Positions 46,814-56,923 of a stretch of DNA of 64,000 nucleotides are shown here, in pieces. A model generated the notes under the pieces. The model ran no database searches and was not told the DNA's origin. It was given only the letters and a program-made list of their open reading frames with translations. The position numbers were made by a program, and so were the translations under genes. Origin of the DNA: Exobasidium rhododendri (Eukaryota > Basidiomycota > Exobasidiomycetes > Exobasidiales > Exobasidiaceae); contig CP110631.1 in NCBI GenBank assembly GCA_026210745.1, forward strand, positions 3,286,001 through 3,350,000, given 5' to 3'. Position 1 is the first letter of the stretch. Every line of letters begins with the position of its first letter.

Positions 46814-47596
46814 TTAGAATGTAGATCGGGACACCTTTTCGAGGACTGCAGGTAGAAGGTCTCGTTTTAGCCACCTCTTCTAGACGCCCAGCCATCCCCA
46901 ATTCACCGCCTTCCAAAACACTCTTTTTATTAAACAAACTTACCTGTTTCGTGTGCTACCTCGCTCATATCTGTGCCCTGAATCTCTGACGAGATTCCTA
47001 CGAGAGACTTGCGAAGAGCGTCTTTGGAAGAAGCGTACAGCATCTTTTGCTTGATCTTTGAGTCGTCGGGTGACCTGCGATGAAGATCCGTGTTGGATGA
47101 GAAGCAGCTTTCGCCAAAAAGGGCTGCATGACCACATATCACCAAATTCTCACCAAGTATAGAAGCAGATCTTATTTCTCATTCCCTCCTCTCCTTTCTG
47201 ATATGAAACGTCATAGATGGCATAGCAACATTCACCTGGTGGTAGGTATTTCAGGAATTCGTCGTAATCGCTTGATTCGGAAGTCTTTGAAACGACAATC
47301 TCCGTGTTGTCGGGAGCCAGCTTGAAAATGATGAATTTGAGCTTCTTGCCTAGCTTTAGCGTTTGGAAGGCCTCGAGGCACTCTGGTGAAACTTTAACAC
47401 CGGAAGACTATTGGCGCAGTGCAATTGGAAGGGAGTTGTGACAAGTACGACGATCAGCAACGGAGAGTCCCTCTATGTAGCCCCTGAGGCTAATCAGCTC
47501 TGCCTCGTCCGCCGTTTGCTCCACCACTTGATGCCCGACGAGCCAGGCCTGAGATTACAACTTCACTCTCATATGACCTCAAGTTCTACTCACCAT
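46814..47596 (-). CDS. COF1: Cofilin / actin-depolymerising factor
   Basis: Four exons: 47596-47594 (only the ATG), 47407-47154, 47074-46944 and 46845-46814, giving 139 residues. Cofilin severs and recycles actin filaments. The protein reads M then [18 protein letters not shown], with [16 protein letters not shown] and [17 protein letters not shown]. The actin-binding long helix is [20 protein letters not shown]. The end is [20 protein letters not shown], closing in SRSTF. Every intron phase agrees. The first intron (186 nt, GTGAGT...ATAG) directly follows the start codon, an arrangement also seen in other fungal cofilin genes. Introns 2 and 3 are 79 and 98 nt. The gene is divergent from the RPAP3-like gene (285 bp), a typical housekeeping pair. 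Confidence 0.95.
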
Positions 47597-47881
47597 GATA
47601 TGATAGGCGCAAAGGAGGGTCTAATGGTCGTGAGGAAGGCAAGTTGAGGAGGCGGCAAATCTTTTGATAGGAGAAAGGCGTCAGCTTGTTCAGTATCTAA
47701 TTCTTGATTAAACCAACCCTCCCATCCTGGCAGGCGACAGCGTGGAGCTACTCTACGCTGCAAGCCATGTGGGTGAGCGCGTCTGGGAGATGAGGAGAAG
47801 ATATGCACGGACTTCCCTTAAAAGGGAACCGAAAGCTCACAAGAAAGAATGAAGTGTTCATACGCTGGTGTTTGAGCAATC

Positions 47882-49520
47882 ATGGCGGTGGGGGATGGGA
47901 AGGCCAAGGGCGAGAATGCAAAGGCGAGGGGCAACGAGGCCTTCAAGAGTGGCCAGTACGTCGAAGCGGTCGGTCACTACACAGATGCTATACTCTTGGA
48001 TGGTCTCAATCATGTCTACTATCTGAATAGATCGATGGCGTATATGAAATTGAACAAGTGAGTGAGCACATCATACTTCGTCTGTAAGAAGTGGGCAAAG
48101 AACACAGAGCACTGGAAGACCGGCTTGAGGCTCTGCACCTGCTGATATTTCCATGGTCTTATCTAGATACGAAGATGCAGAGAGAGACGCAACTGCGTCC
48201 CTACGACTAAATCCAAACGGCAACGTCAAGGCCTATTATCGAAGGGGCAGTGCAAGGAAGTTACTCGCGAGATGGGGCGAGGCCAAGGCAGGTGAGTCAA
48301 AGAGGCTGGAAGGAGCCTAGCAAAACGCCCGGATGGCTCATGTGTCATCTACAATACGTTCTCCACCGGGGAGCCAAGATTTTGAAGAGGTCGTTCGCAA
48401 GGACCCCGGAAATGAAGACGCAAAGGCAGAAATCCTTCAATTACAAGGAAAATTAGACACACTGAAGGTGTGTAGATAGAGAGAGTGCTCAAATGGGTAT
48501 TTGTCTTGAACGACACCGAAAGCTCAATTAACCCCTCTTCAGAAACAAAAGTCAAAAAGACCACTAGATGTGAACAGCCTGGTCTCATCCGAGGAGAGGC
48601 GAAAAGGGGAAGCAGCGAAGAATGCCGGGAACAGCAGCAGCGTAGAGGCCGCCAGGAAATTTCTGGAGAAAGTGGACATGTATGACCAAGAAGGGAGCAA
48701 AAAGGAGCAGCCTGAACCGACGACAATACTAGAACGATTTCCAGGTGAAGATGGGGGATTCCTTAGGCAAGTCTCGACTCGTAAACTTGTTAAGGACAAC
48801 AATGAATCTCTTCCTTCTACACTCGCTTCACTCCCGTCCGCGAGCTCTATCGTACATGCACAAGCCGCCTCTGAAAGCACAGTGAAGGCGACGACAGATT
48901 CGGCAGACGTACATGTGAAGCAACTGCAAGAGCTTCTTTCTCTTCCTTCAGTCTCGCCCAGGAGAGAAGACGACAGAGCACCGAAGAGACAGATGAGTGC
49001 ATTTGAATTTTACCGAAATCTGCGACAGTGCTCAGCTTCTCCTGATGCATCGACCAAGTATGCCTCCCAACTAGGCTTATTCTCGGTGAGTCGTAGTATG
49101 GTCTCCGCTTGCGTCTCTTGTCTCCTGGGCGGCTCATCACTTTTCTCTGCGTAGTCACTCGATCTTCAAAGCGTACCCTCCATGTTGGGATCACTGCTGG
49201 AGCCAGAATTGCTCGCTGACATACTGGATGCTCTACTGCACGATCAAGATAGTAGCCACGCCCTCACCCTCGATCTCTTGAGTGTCCTGCCAAGATGTGA
49301 GCGCTTCGAGATGGCCTGGATGTTTCTCCAAGAGCAAGAGAAGCAGCGTGAGTTGTAACGGGCGCTCCCTCAATCGGCAGACAGTCGGCATACTTATACC
49401 TCTTTCTCACATCTGTGACGCTCAGGGGCTGTTGAATTGATCCGTAGGCTGGAAACAACAAGACACGACGTAGCAGGTGATCAGGTCATCGCACTGTGGA
49501 AGAGAAGACTTGGGGAATGA
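47882..49520 (+). CDS. RPAP3: RPAP3/Tah1-like TPR protein
   Basis: Six exons (47882-48057, 48167-48291, 48379-48467, 48543-49085, 49155-49347, 49426-49520) encode 406 residues, with all phases consistent. RPAP3 is the TPR adaptor of the R2TP chaperone complex that links Hsp90 to assembly of RNA polymerases, snoRNPs and PIKKs (family knowledge). Residues ~10-125 form TPR repeats: ARGNEAFKSGQYVEAVGHYT, YYLNRSMAYMKLNKYEDAE and AYYRRGSARKLL. A Ser/Lys-rich linker follows. The last ~120 residues are an RPAP3 C-terminal domain: FEFYRNLRQC, SVPSMLGSLLEPELLADIL and VELIRRLETTR. Yeast Tah1 lacks this domain, so the protein is of the animal-like longer type. The exon 3 acceptor (CCAAG) is weak but required by the frame. 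Confidence 0.88.
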
Positions 49521-49787
49521 AAGGAGGAGGGGCTAAAGATGATATTTCCATCTCAGCCATTGTACAAAATAATAGATACAGGTAGATTACAATTGTAGTT
49601 CTTTTCGTGTCGATTCTTGTGACTTGCTGTAGTGATACACATGCGTTCAGACTTAGTGTGACTTGGATTTGTTGGTTTTGATTGCACCGAGTGCTATAAT
49701 TTTATTTTGGCATTTGACGGACTGAAAGTTGGAAGGATCTTGGAGGTACAGAGAACTGAGTATTTATTTCAAGGCGTAAGATCGACT

Positions 49788-51101
49788 CTAGGTGGCGACG
49801 TGGCTCATTGGAGGCGGAAAGTGGACATGACGAGAGTGTCTTTGACTTGGTCTGGGATGATGAGAGTCGGGATGGACTCCTCGATGCACACGAGACACGG
49901 GTGGTGGTCTCATTTGGGGGCCACTACCGCCTGACTCCCCTCCCCTACGTCCGTGTACATGGCGAGAGCGCGGATGTTGGCTCTCCGTATCTGGCGGGCC
50001 AAAGAAGAAAGGCGGTGAAGAGGGTCGCGGGCCATGATGCTGGTGGTGGTGGTGATGACCGAAATTCTCGTGGGAAGGACCTCGCTCGACAGTAGGTTCG
50101 TGTCGTGGATTCCCAGTCTTCCCATGGCCATGATGGAGGTGGCGATTTCTACCGTGGATGTCGGCCGCTCCCGTATCTCGGTGATGGAGAGGCGGACCAT
50201 GATGAGGGTGATGATGAGAGAGTGGTCCGTGATGAGGGTGACGGTGTGGAGGTGGTCCGTGATGAGAGTGATGAGGGCGGGGATCATGACGATCCTCCGG
50301 TCGTGGCCTTCCGCCATCGCTTCGCATCATACTTGCAAGCTGTGCTGCGATGAGGTGCAAGTCTCTCTCTTCCTTTTCTGCATCTCTTCCAGAGCCAGGC
50401 TCTGACATGTCCTCTACCGAGCTAGACGAAGTAGAAAGGAGGACAGCGTCTTCCTCCAAGTCGCACTCAGAAGCAGAAGAAGAACCAGAGCTGGTGCTGT
50501 TGCCAGACTCGAGTATATGCTCCATGGGAATGTTGCTTCCAAGTCCATATGGCTTTCCGTGGTGTCGGTGTTGGTGGTGGTCTTGGTGGTGGCGGTGGTG
50601 ACGATGTTCGTGGCCACGTAAATTATCCGGATGTCGAAGAGAGTCATTTGCAAGATGGTGGTCATTTCCTCGACGATGATAACGATCGCCGTGTGCTTTG
50701 CGGCCTTCGCCATCACCTCTGAAGCTGTCAAATGGCAGGTAGGAGAAGGACACGGGGGGAGGAGGAGGAGGAGGTCGACGATAGTGCTGTCGAGGACCGT
50801 GAGGGCCATGCTCAGGATAGTCACAAGCCATGTGTGGGCGGCCCCTTCCTTCCCGTTCTCTCACGCCGCCCCTTCCTCCACCTCTACCCATCCAAGCACC
50901 GTGTCCGAGTGATTCAGGAGCGAAAAATGCATCAAGTTCACCAGATCCATAGGGTCGTTGAGAGGGACCGAATCCAGAGAAGGAGTTGGAGCGATGTCGA
51001 AGAGGACGACTGCGATGTTGAGGAAGTAGAGCAGATCTTACATTGCCGTGAGGGTGAGGGCCGTTACCGTGCGCAACGTAGGATCGGGAGGTGACGTTCA
51101 T
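49788..51101 (-). CDS. Histidine-rich low-complexity protein
   Basis: Single exon, 437 residues, of which roughly 70 are His. No signal peptide, TM helix or known domain is seen. The N-terminal part is Arg/Gly/Pro-rich with a seven-proline run. A His-dense block follows (RHHRHHQDHHQHRHH), then an acidic Ser-rich segment with a short ordered-looking helix (ERDLHLIAAQLASMMRSD). The C-terminal half is built of degenerate HHGPP/HPHHGP repeats and a GHHHHHQHHGP stretch. Such sequences can bind Zn, Ni or Cu or form condensates; no function is proven. The opposite strand also has long open frames, caused by the biased composition. It lies downstream of the Acinus-like gene on the same strand. Confidence 0.6.
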   Translation of the reverse strand: MNVTSRSYVAHGNGPHPHGNVRSALLPQHRSRPLRHRSNSFSGFGPSQRPYGSGELDAFFAPESLGHGAWMGRGGGRGGVREREGRGRPHMACDYPEHGPHGPRQHYRRPPPPPPPVSFSYLPFDSFRGDGEGRKAHGDRYHRRGNDHHLANDSLRHPDNLRGHEHRHHRHHQDHHQHRHHGKPYGLGSNIPMEHILESGNSTSSGSSSASECDLEEDAVLLSTSSSSVEDMSEPGSGRDAEKEERDLHLIAAQLASMMRSDGGRPRPEDRHDPRPHHSHHGPPPHRHPHHGPLSHHHPHHGPPLHHRDTGAADIHGRNRHLHHGHGKTGNPRHEPTVERGPSHENFGHHHHHQHHGPRPSSPPFFFGPPDTESQHPRSRHVHGRRGGESGGSGPQMRPPPVSRVHRGVHPDSHHPRPSQRHSRHVHFPPPMSHVAT

Positions 51102-51605
51102 GTTGGAAAGAATAGCCAGATGTTGGAGATGGAGGGGGAATTCTGCACGTATTAAACAGGAAAGAGGCGCCTTATATACCTACATATGTGCTCAAAAGCT
51201 GAGTGTCATGACAGCATCAGCAACAATCTTTCCATTAGGCTGAGCGCTGCGCCTCTTGCCATCATGTCATCTCTCGGCAACTTTTTCAAGGGTCCCACCG
51301 CAATCTAGTCCGTCAATCAGATGTTGAACCCTTTTCTTTACGTTCTAAAAGAGAGATTGGGCTAACTGCGCAACGCGGCGGTGTGCCGAGAGTCACTCTG
51401 CACGCGCCGCGGAATAGAGCCAAAACAGAACAGCCACAGTCGCGCCTCGAATGGTCGGTCCGGTCGACCACGCTTGTATGCGAGGGCAGATGCAGCCAAT
51501 TGGACACACTGTGGTGGTGGGTTGCATCAATTAAAGAATCCTTAGGAGATTGGCGGAGATACATGGAACAACTCGAAAGGAAAGAAGGATGTCCTTCACA
51601 CCGGC
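51102..51605. other. Intergenic region between His-rich and Acinus-like genes
   Basis: About 500 bp containing the promoter of the His-rich gene and the 3' end of the Acinus-like gene. No other feature is seen. Confidence 0.6.
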
Positions 51606-53515
51606 TCAGTCTCGGTATGATCGAGCAGGGGGAGAGTACTCCCTCTGTCGGTCTCTGTAGGCATTTCGAGGTTCGGCACTGCTTCGACTGTGTGAGTGGT
51701 TGTCATCTCCTCTAGAGGAAGTCCCGTTATTGTGATGACCAGGTCTGCCCGACGTCGAACTCTTGTACTCGACACGATCATATTCTCGCTTGCCCCTCTC
51801 ACGATCTTGAAGAATTCTAGCTTCCACTTGACGTAGCCTTTCCTCTGCTCGATTAGGAACACCTCGATGAGTGTGACTCTCACTTTGGGTACGATCAAAG
51901 TCTTGTGCTTCTCGTCTCGAATCTCTCCTGCGATCGCCGAAACGGGCATCCCCTCCCCTTGACCTATTGTTGAAGTCTGCATCTCTATCCCATCGACTTT
52001 GAAGGTCAAAATGATGCGGAGGGCCAAAGTTGTTCCCCCCACTCCTACCACCCCTTCCACTACCTCCTGATCTCATCTCTCCTCTACTGTATGTTGATCC
52101 GTTCCGTTCTCGAGATCTGTTTAGGTCATTCTCTCTTGTAGCCTGACTAGTACGTCTTACCTCGAGCTGAGGATTGGCAGATGCAGTGTCTACTCGGTGA
52201 AGGGAGTGGAAAAGGGAAGTAGCGTCGTCTGCTATCATTGCACGAAGCTCCATCTTCCCTCGACCATCCTGCCATGCCTTATCCTCAACAGCGATGCAAT
52301 TATCGACGATGGTGTGGGGTACATAGAACACCTGCAATTTTTTCCCTGTTTCCGGTGGGTAAATGCTGCCTGTCATAGCTTCCTTGGCTTGTATTGCCGA
52401 TTGAATATCCTGATACTTTTTACCATTACATAGTAGAGTCAGCGTTCTAAAACATCTTACTTTCTCAGCTCTCGCAAGTCCACCTCCTCGCCACCACTAC
52501 TCACAGTAACGTACGCATGGCTCTTGATACCATCCAGCCAGATCTCATTGCCTTCCTTTATGCCTTCACCGCCTAAAATACCAAATTCCTCTACCTTTGC
52601 TCGAAAGGATGGCAGGGTAAGAGGACGAATCAGACCGACGACATAGATGCTCCTTGAGCGTTGTTCTAGCTTGAGAGTCTTTTCCTCGAGCGCAAACATT
52701 GCTTTAGATGTAGTAGTATCGCGCAAGGGAAGATGTGTAGCCGGAGTCATTTGTGGTGTTGAATCTCCCGGATACCTTGTAGAGAGTGCAACACTATCAC
52801 TCGTCGTTGGCTCCGTTTGATCTGAATGCTGTACATCACCATCGACGCCCATCGCCTGGTCGTCGCTCCTTTGCGCTCTCTGTTCTGCGCGTGTTTCTGA
52901 TGCTACCTCCTCGACATGTATACTATCTTCTGCTTGAAATCCTCCATCAAGATCAATCTCCATTCCATCACTCTCAGCAACACCACCAGCTTCCACGTCC
53001 ATCCGATCCAAGAGACTTGTGCTTGCGTCTGCATGCCTTTCATCCCTCGTCTCTGCCTCATCAGAGCCTATCGTTGTACCAGCTTCATGCTCATTCAACG
53101 AGCCGTCTGACTTGTTCGTGCCAAGCTCTGTCGCAGATTCCTGTCGTGCTCTATCTCGCAGACTCTCTACCCCTTCGACACTCGCGACGGCTGTATCGTC
53201 ATCTTCGTCGACTACCTCTTTCGCATTCAGCTCCGTTCCCGTCTCAGTCGTCAATGCGCCGCCCACGACATCACCTTTCACTGTGTCCTTCTCAACATCA
53301 GCATCATCATCCTCGGCTTTCTCCTCGGCTTCCACTGAAACTGTTGTACGTTCTCTATTGGGCTCTTCATCACCTCCTTGGGCATCAATAGCTTTTTGTA
53401 ATCGACTAGCTAGGTCTTTCTTTAGTCCACTGCTGGAGAGATCTCTCTTGGCCAATTCTTCCTTCAGGTCGGCAACTTTGAGAGAGCTAACGTCTAAGCT
53501 CGCTGCATCTGCCAT
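51606..53515 (-). CDS. ACIN1: Acinus-like SAP and RRM splicing factor
   Basis: Exon 1 is 53515-52505 and exon 2 is 52409-51606 (95-nt intron, phase 0), giving 604 residues. The SAP domain is at residues ~8-43 (LKVADLKEELAKRDLSSSGL), a DNA/RNA-binding helix pair. A long acidic disordered linker follows. The RRM-like domain begins near residue 288 (RSIYVVGLIRPLTLPSFRAK), runs through SHAYVT and is completed by exon 2 (DIQSAIQAKEAMTGSIYP). The C-terminus is Arg/Ser/Gly-rich. SAP plus a late RRM with RS-like tail is the layout of Acinus, part of the ASAP/PSAP complexes with RNPS1 and SAP18. The RNPS1/SAP18-binding motif was not identified. ATG 53515 was chosen because the longer frame opens with TTG. 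Confidence 0.8.
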
Positions 53516-54050
53516 GGTCCCTCCTCCCTCAGTATGTGACAAAATCGTTCAGAGCGCGGCAGATTCAAAGAAGCAAAGAGTGGACGTCGCAGCAGCAGAA
53601 ATAAAGAAAGTGGAGAAGACGTGAAGTAGCCGTTTTGTAGTAGTGTAGATTGAGAGGGTGGATCAGTGCTTATGTAAGGCAGAATAAGGGAGACAGCATA
53701 TTGCGCTCAAGAGCGAAAGGAGAGACGGCCGACGTTTCTTCGATAGCTGAGATGCGTGCCAAGTCAGCTACGATGGCATATGAAGGGAAAATAGTCTTGT
53801 CAGCACTGCGTCACTGGGACCATGCCACACTTAAATGTACAGTCCATCGTCGCACGTATCCTGCATTATCGAAATGTCATTTTGAGTGGATTGTGAAGTG
53901 TGGATTGGACAAGAGATGTATGAAAGTGAGAAAAGCGATTGAATAGGCGCATCCCCCAAAGACTTTCAACGTCAAGTCAGTGGCTTGAGCACAACACCCG
54001 GGAAAAAAAGTACACCGTCGAAAAGGAAGTGAAAATAATTTCAGAATCCT
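53516..54050. other. Intergenic region between Acinus-like and RPS19 genes
   Basis: About 535 bp, the promoter side of the Acinus-like gene and the 3' side of RPS19. A plus-strand ORF of 98 codons (53650-53946) has no recognisable feature. Confidence 0.6.
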
Positions 54051-55012
54051 CTACTCGTCATCGTCGTCGTCTTCCTCCTCTTCTTCCTCGTCATCCACCT
54101 CCTCCTTCAATGACTCCAAGCAAGCAACAGCAATTCGGTCCAAATCTCTCATGCCGTCTTGACTGATTCTTCGACCTCCCTTGGGATCCTTCTCTAAAAC
54201 ACCAATACCTTCGAGACCTTGAACTGCCTTGCGTTGAACTGATCCACTAGCAGCGCTGTGACGTTGAGGTCGGTGACCACGATTCTGTGGGCCTCCGTGT
54301 AGCTTGGTCAAAGCACCAATACCTACTGCCTTTCGCAGGTAGACGTGACGAGCGAGGGCGGCTACATGAAAAGGGGAGGAATAATTCAATCATATACGTC
54401 AGTCGTGCATTCGAGATGGAAGTTTGACAATGATCAGACTCACCAGCTCGAACGTAAAACCAATCAGGGTCGTATGGCGCTAGTTCCTTGAAAGTACCAG
54501 TCTTGACGATGTCGACCCAAGTTGGGACTTCGATCTTGCCTGATCTCTTGAGGTGATTGGCGTAAGCCTTGATGAATGCATCAGCGGGGCAATCCTTGAC
54601 GTTAGGCACTGTTAAAGAGGTAGAATACAGAGTCGCAGTCAGCACCTAACAAATAGTCTCATTGCGATAGAAGTGCAGTCCGACCCCGCCTTCCCCTGCT
54701 GAACACTTTCTTTCGTGAAGCCCGTGACACTGGTGACCAAGACGAGTGATGCAAGTAGTGCATCTCCTGTGACACAAACATCAAGTCCCTCTCCGCCCAA
54801 TACAAGTGCCAGACACTCATAAGCATTATCCCTCTTCCCTTATCACTCATGCACCTCCGATGTTGAGCCTGAAATCTCTCGACTCCCCACTCGTCCTTGC
54901 TCTTTCCGGCCCTGTATCTAGCCTCCCTTCCCTCCAACTTCTTCGTCTTGACTCTGACCAGACAGCACTCTTCCACCTTTGCTCCTCTCTTCGATGTGCA
55001 ATTAAACTCACT
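54051..55012 (-). CDS. RPS19: Ribosomal protein S19 (eS19)
   Basis: Small-subunit ribosomal protein needed for 18S rRNA maturation. Coding exons are 54608-54444 and 54361-54051, plus a first base A at 55012 that completes the start codon; this gives 158 residues. Conserved blocks are [45 protein letters not shown], then [37 protein letters not shown] and [17 protein letters not shown]. No ATG exists in frame near exon 2, which begins TGCCTAAC after an AACAG acceptor. The best solution is an intron of 403 nt (55011-54609) splitting the start codon as A|TG, with donor GTGAGT. The usual length is about 145 residues. Here the C-terminus carries an acidic tail ([17 protein letters not shown]). Confidence 0.88.
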
Positions 55013-55480
55013 CTGTAGTAGAAGGAAGGAGTATTAGAGGTCAGCGGACCATCACCAAGCTTTTTTGTCTCTCTCAAGGTCTCTCTGTTATTTGACAATG
55101 ACTCACGTTGTATGCTGTTTCAAGGATTTGGCGGTTAGGTATTGAGGATTCTTTGGTTGGAAATGATCGAGACTTCGGGTGCTTCAATAGCAGTCAGGCC
55201 ACACAATATCCGTCGTCGCGTAGCTGCGGCTAGGACTACCTGATCCACGTGGCAGACGCTCCTCATTTGTTTCCCCACTAATCTTCATGGCTCCTCTCGG
55301 ACTCGTCGAGAAGATTGGAATATCTAGACCACGCGACATCGACTCCACCTGCCCTGTACAGTTACTACTCATTTGTTCGGGTCAAGGCAAGTCCCAGCTG
55401 CATTACGCAAAAGTAAAAGGAAGAAGTATTAGATCAACAGATCTGGCAGAGCATTCACAGTATACATCTTCATCACCAGT
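55013..55480. promoter_or_regulatory. Shared divergent promoter region, RPS19 and PA2G4
   Basis: About 470 bp between the two start codons. It contains a further GTGAGT donor (at about 55107, minus strand), so the RPS19 5' leader may itself be spliced. No sequence motif could be assigned with confidence. Confidence 0.5.
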
Positions 55481-56800
55481 ATGTCTACGGAAGAGAAAAA
55501 GACAACGCCAGCTGCGGCGTCCAAAGAGAGTGTCTTTGGAGATGCAATCTTGACTAAGGTGAGTTCTCAAGGTAGCAGGCGTCTGTGTAGATGTCAAGTA
55601 CCGACGTAGTTCGCTTCTATGCACGCTCCAGTACAAATTTGCGGGTGAGATCACGGCAAAAGCGATCAAGGCTACCATCGAAGCATGCCAAGAAGGAAAG
55701 ACAGTGCTGGAAATCTCAAAGGCAGGAGACAAGGCTGTGGAAGAAGGTGTGGCTGGTGTATTCAAGAACGACAAAAAGTTACAAAAGGGATCTGCTTTCC
55801 CTACCACTGTCTCCATCAACAACATCATTTGCAACTACGCACCGCTGCCGACAGACGCTGCTTCATCGACTGCTCTTAAGACGGGAGACGTTGTCAAGAT
55901 TCAATTGGGTGCACACATTGATGGATATGCGACAGTTGCTGCAGAGACAATGGTGGTAGGAGCGAGCAAATCAAAGCCTGTAGAGGGCGCGACAGCCGAT
56001 GCTATCAAGGCAGCTTGGACAGCCGCTGAATGTGCTATTCGTGTCATGATGCCCGGCAAGACGAACCACGAAGTAGCGAAGGAGGTGGAAGCTTGCATCA
56101 AAGAATTCAAGGGCGTAAGAGCTGTGGAGGGTATGCAGACCAATCAGATGGACAAGGATGTCATTGATGGAAAGAAGAAGATTGTTCTGGCAGCGGAGCC
56201 ATCGAGCAGACCAGATGCCTGTAAATTGGAGGAAAACGAAGTGTATGGGGTCGATATCCAAGTCACCACCAGCGAGAGTGGAAAGCCAAAGACGCATACA
56301 GATAAGACGACCATCTACAAAAAGACTGGAAGCAACTATCAACTCAAGATGGCCACCTCGAGAAAGGTAATCAGCGAAATCCAGAAAGTGGCAGGAGCAT
56401 TCCCATTCAATCTGAGCGTACTCGAGGACGAGAAGAAGGCAAAGATGGGCATTCAAGAGTGCGTCAACCACAACCTGGTCACACCATTTGAAGTACTCTA
56501 TGATGGTAAAGACGGTGCGGTGACTGCTCAGATCTTCTTCACCGCCGCGATCAATTCAAAGGGAGCAGTGAGTAGGGCTTTGTGGAAAGGGTGGTGTGGA
56601 CGCATCAACGAGAGAATCGCTAACGGATTTGATTTTCTGACTCTTCGCAGAATCGTCTTACACCAGCACCATCGTGGTACAATGAAGAAGTTGTCAAGAG
56701 CACTCAGAAAGTGCAAGATGAACAGTTGGCTGCTCTACTTCAAGCTCCTGTGCGACAAGCAAAGAAGAAAAGTGGTGCTAAAAAGGAAGGAGAGGCCTAG
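55481..56800 (+). CDS. PA2G4: PA2G4/EBP1 family protein (methionine aminopeptidase fold, ribosome-associated)
   Basis: Exons 55481-55558, 55632-56567 and 56651-56800 (introns 73 and 83 nt) encode 387 residues, close to the ~394 of human PA2G4. The protein has the pita-bread fold of type II methionine aminopeptidases but lost catalytic activity; it binds near the ribosomal exit tunnel (family knowledge). Visible blocks are KFAGEITAKAIKATIEAC, FPTTVSINNIICNYAP, LKTGDVVKIQLGAHIDGY, GVDIQVTTSESGKPK and TPFEVLYDGKDGAVTAQIFF. The last exon adds NRLTPAPSWYNEEVVKS and a lysine-rich end (KKKSGAKKEGEA). The S. pombe homologue is the curved-DNA-binding protein Cdb4. The gene is divergent from RPS19, which suggests coordinated expression of ribosome-related genes (inference). 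Confidence 0.93.
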
Positions 56801-56923
56801 TTCTTCCCCTTGTCCCTCCTGATGTATAAGCGGGTATCTATTGTAAAAGTAACAGGAAAAGAAAGAAGGAAGGCGGACAGGCATCATTCTTTGCCTGTAA
56901 GGAAAACAAATTACATGCGGTTT

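Noticed and set aside
49808-51094. Several long plus-strand ORFs opposite the His-rich gene
   Set aside because: CAC/CAT-rich sequence leaves the other strand open; the minus-strand frame is longest and starts with ATG, although this locus stays less certain than others.
52457-52480. GTAAGA as the donor of the Acinus-like intron
   Set aside because: The phase would not match the exon 2 frame; GTGAGT at 52504 matches and restores the RRM.
53019-53624. 201-codon plus-strand Ser-rich ORF
   Set aside because: Antisense of the acidic linker of the Acinus-like gene; the SAP domain supports the minus strand.
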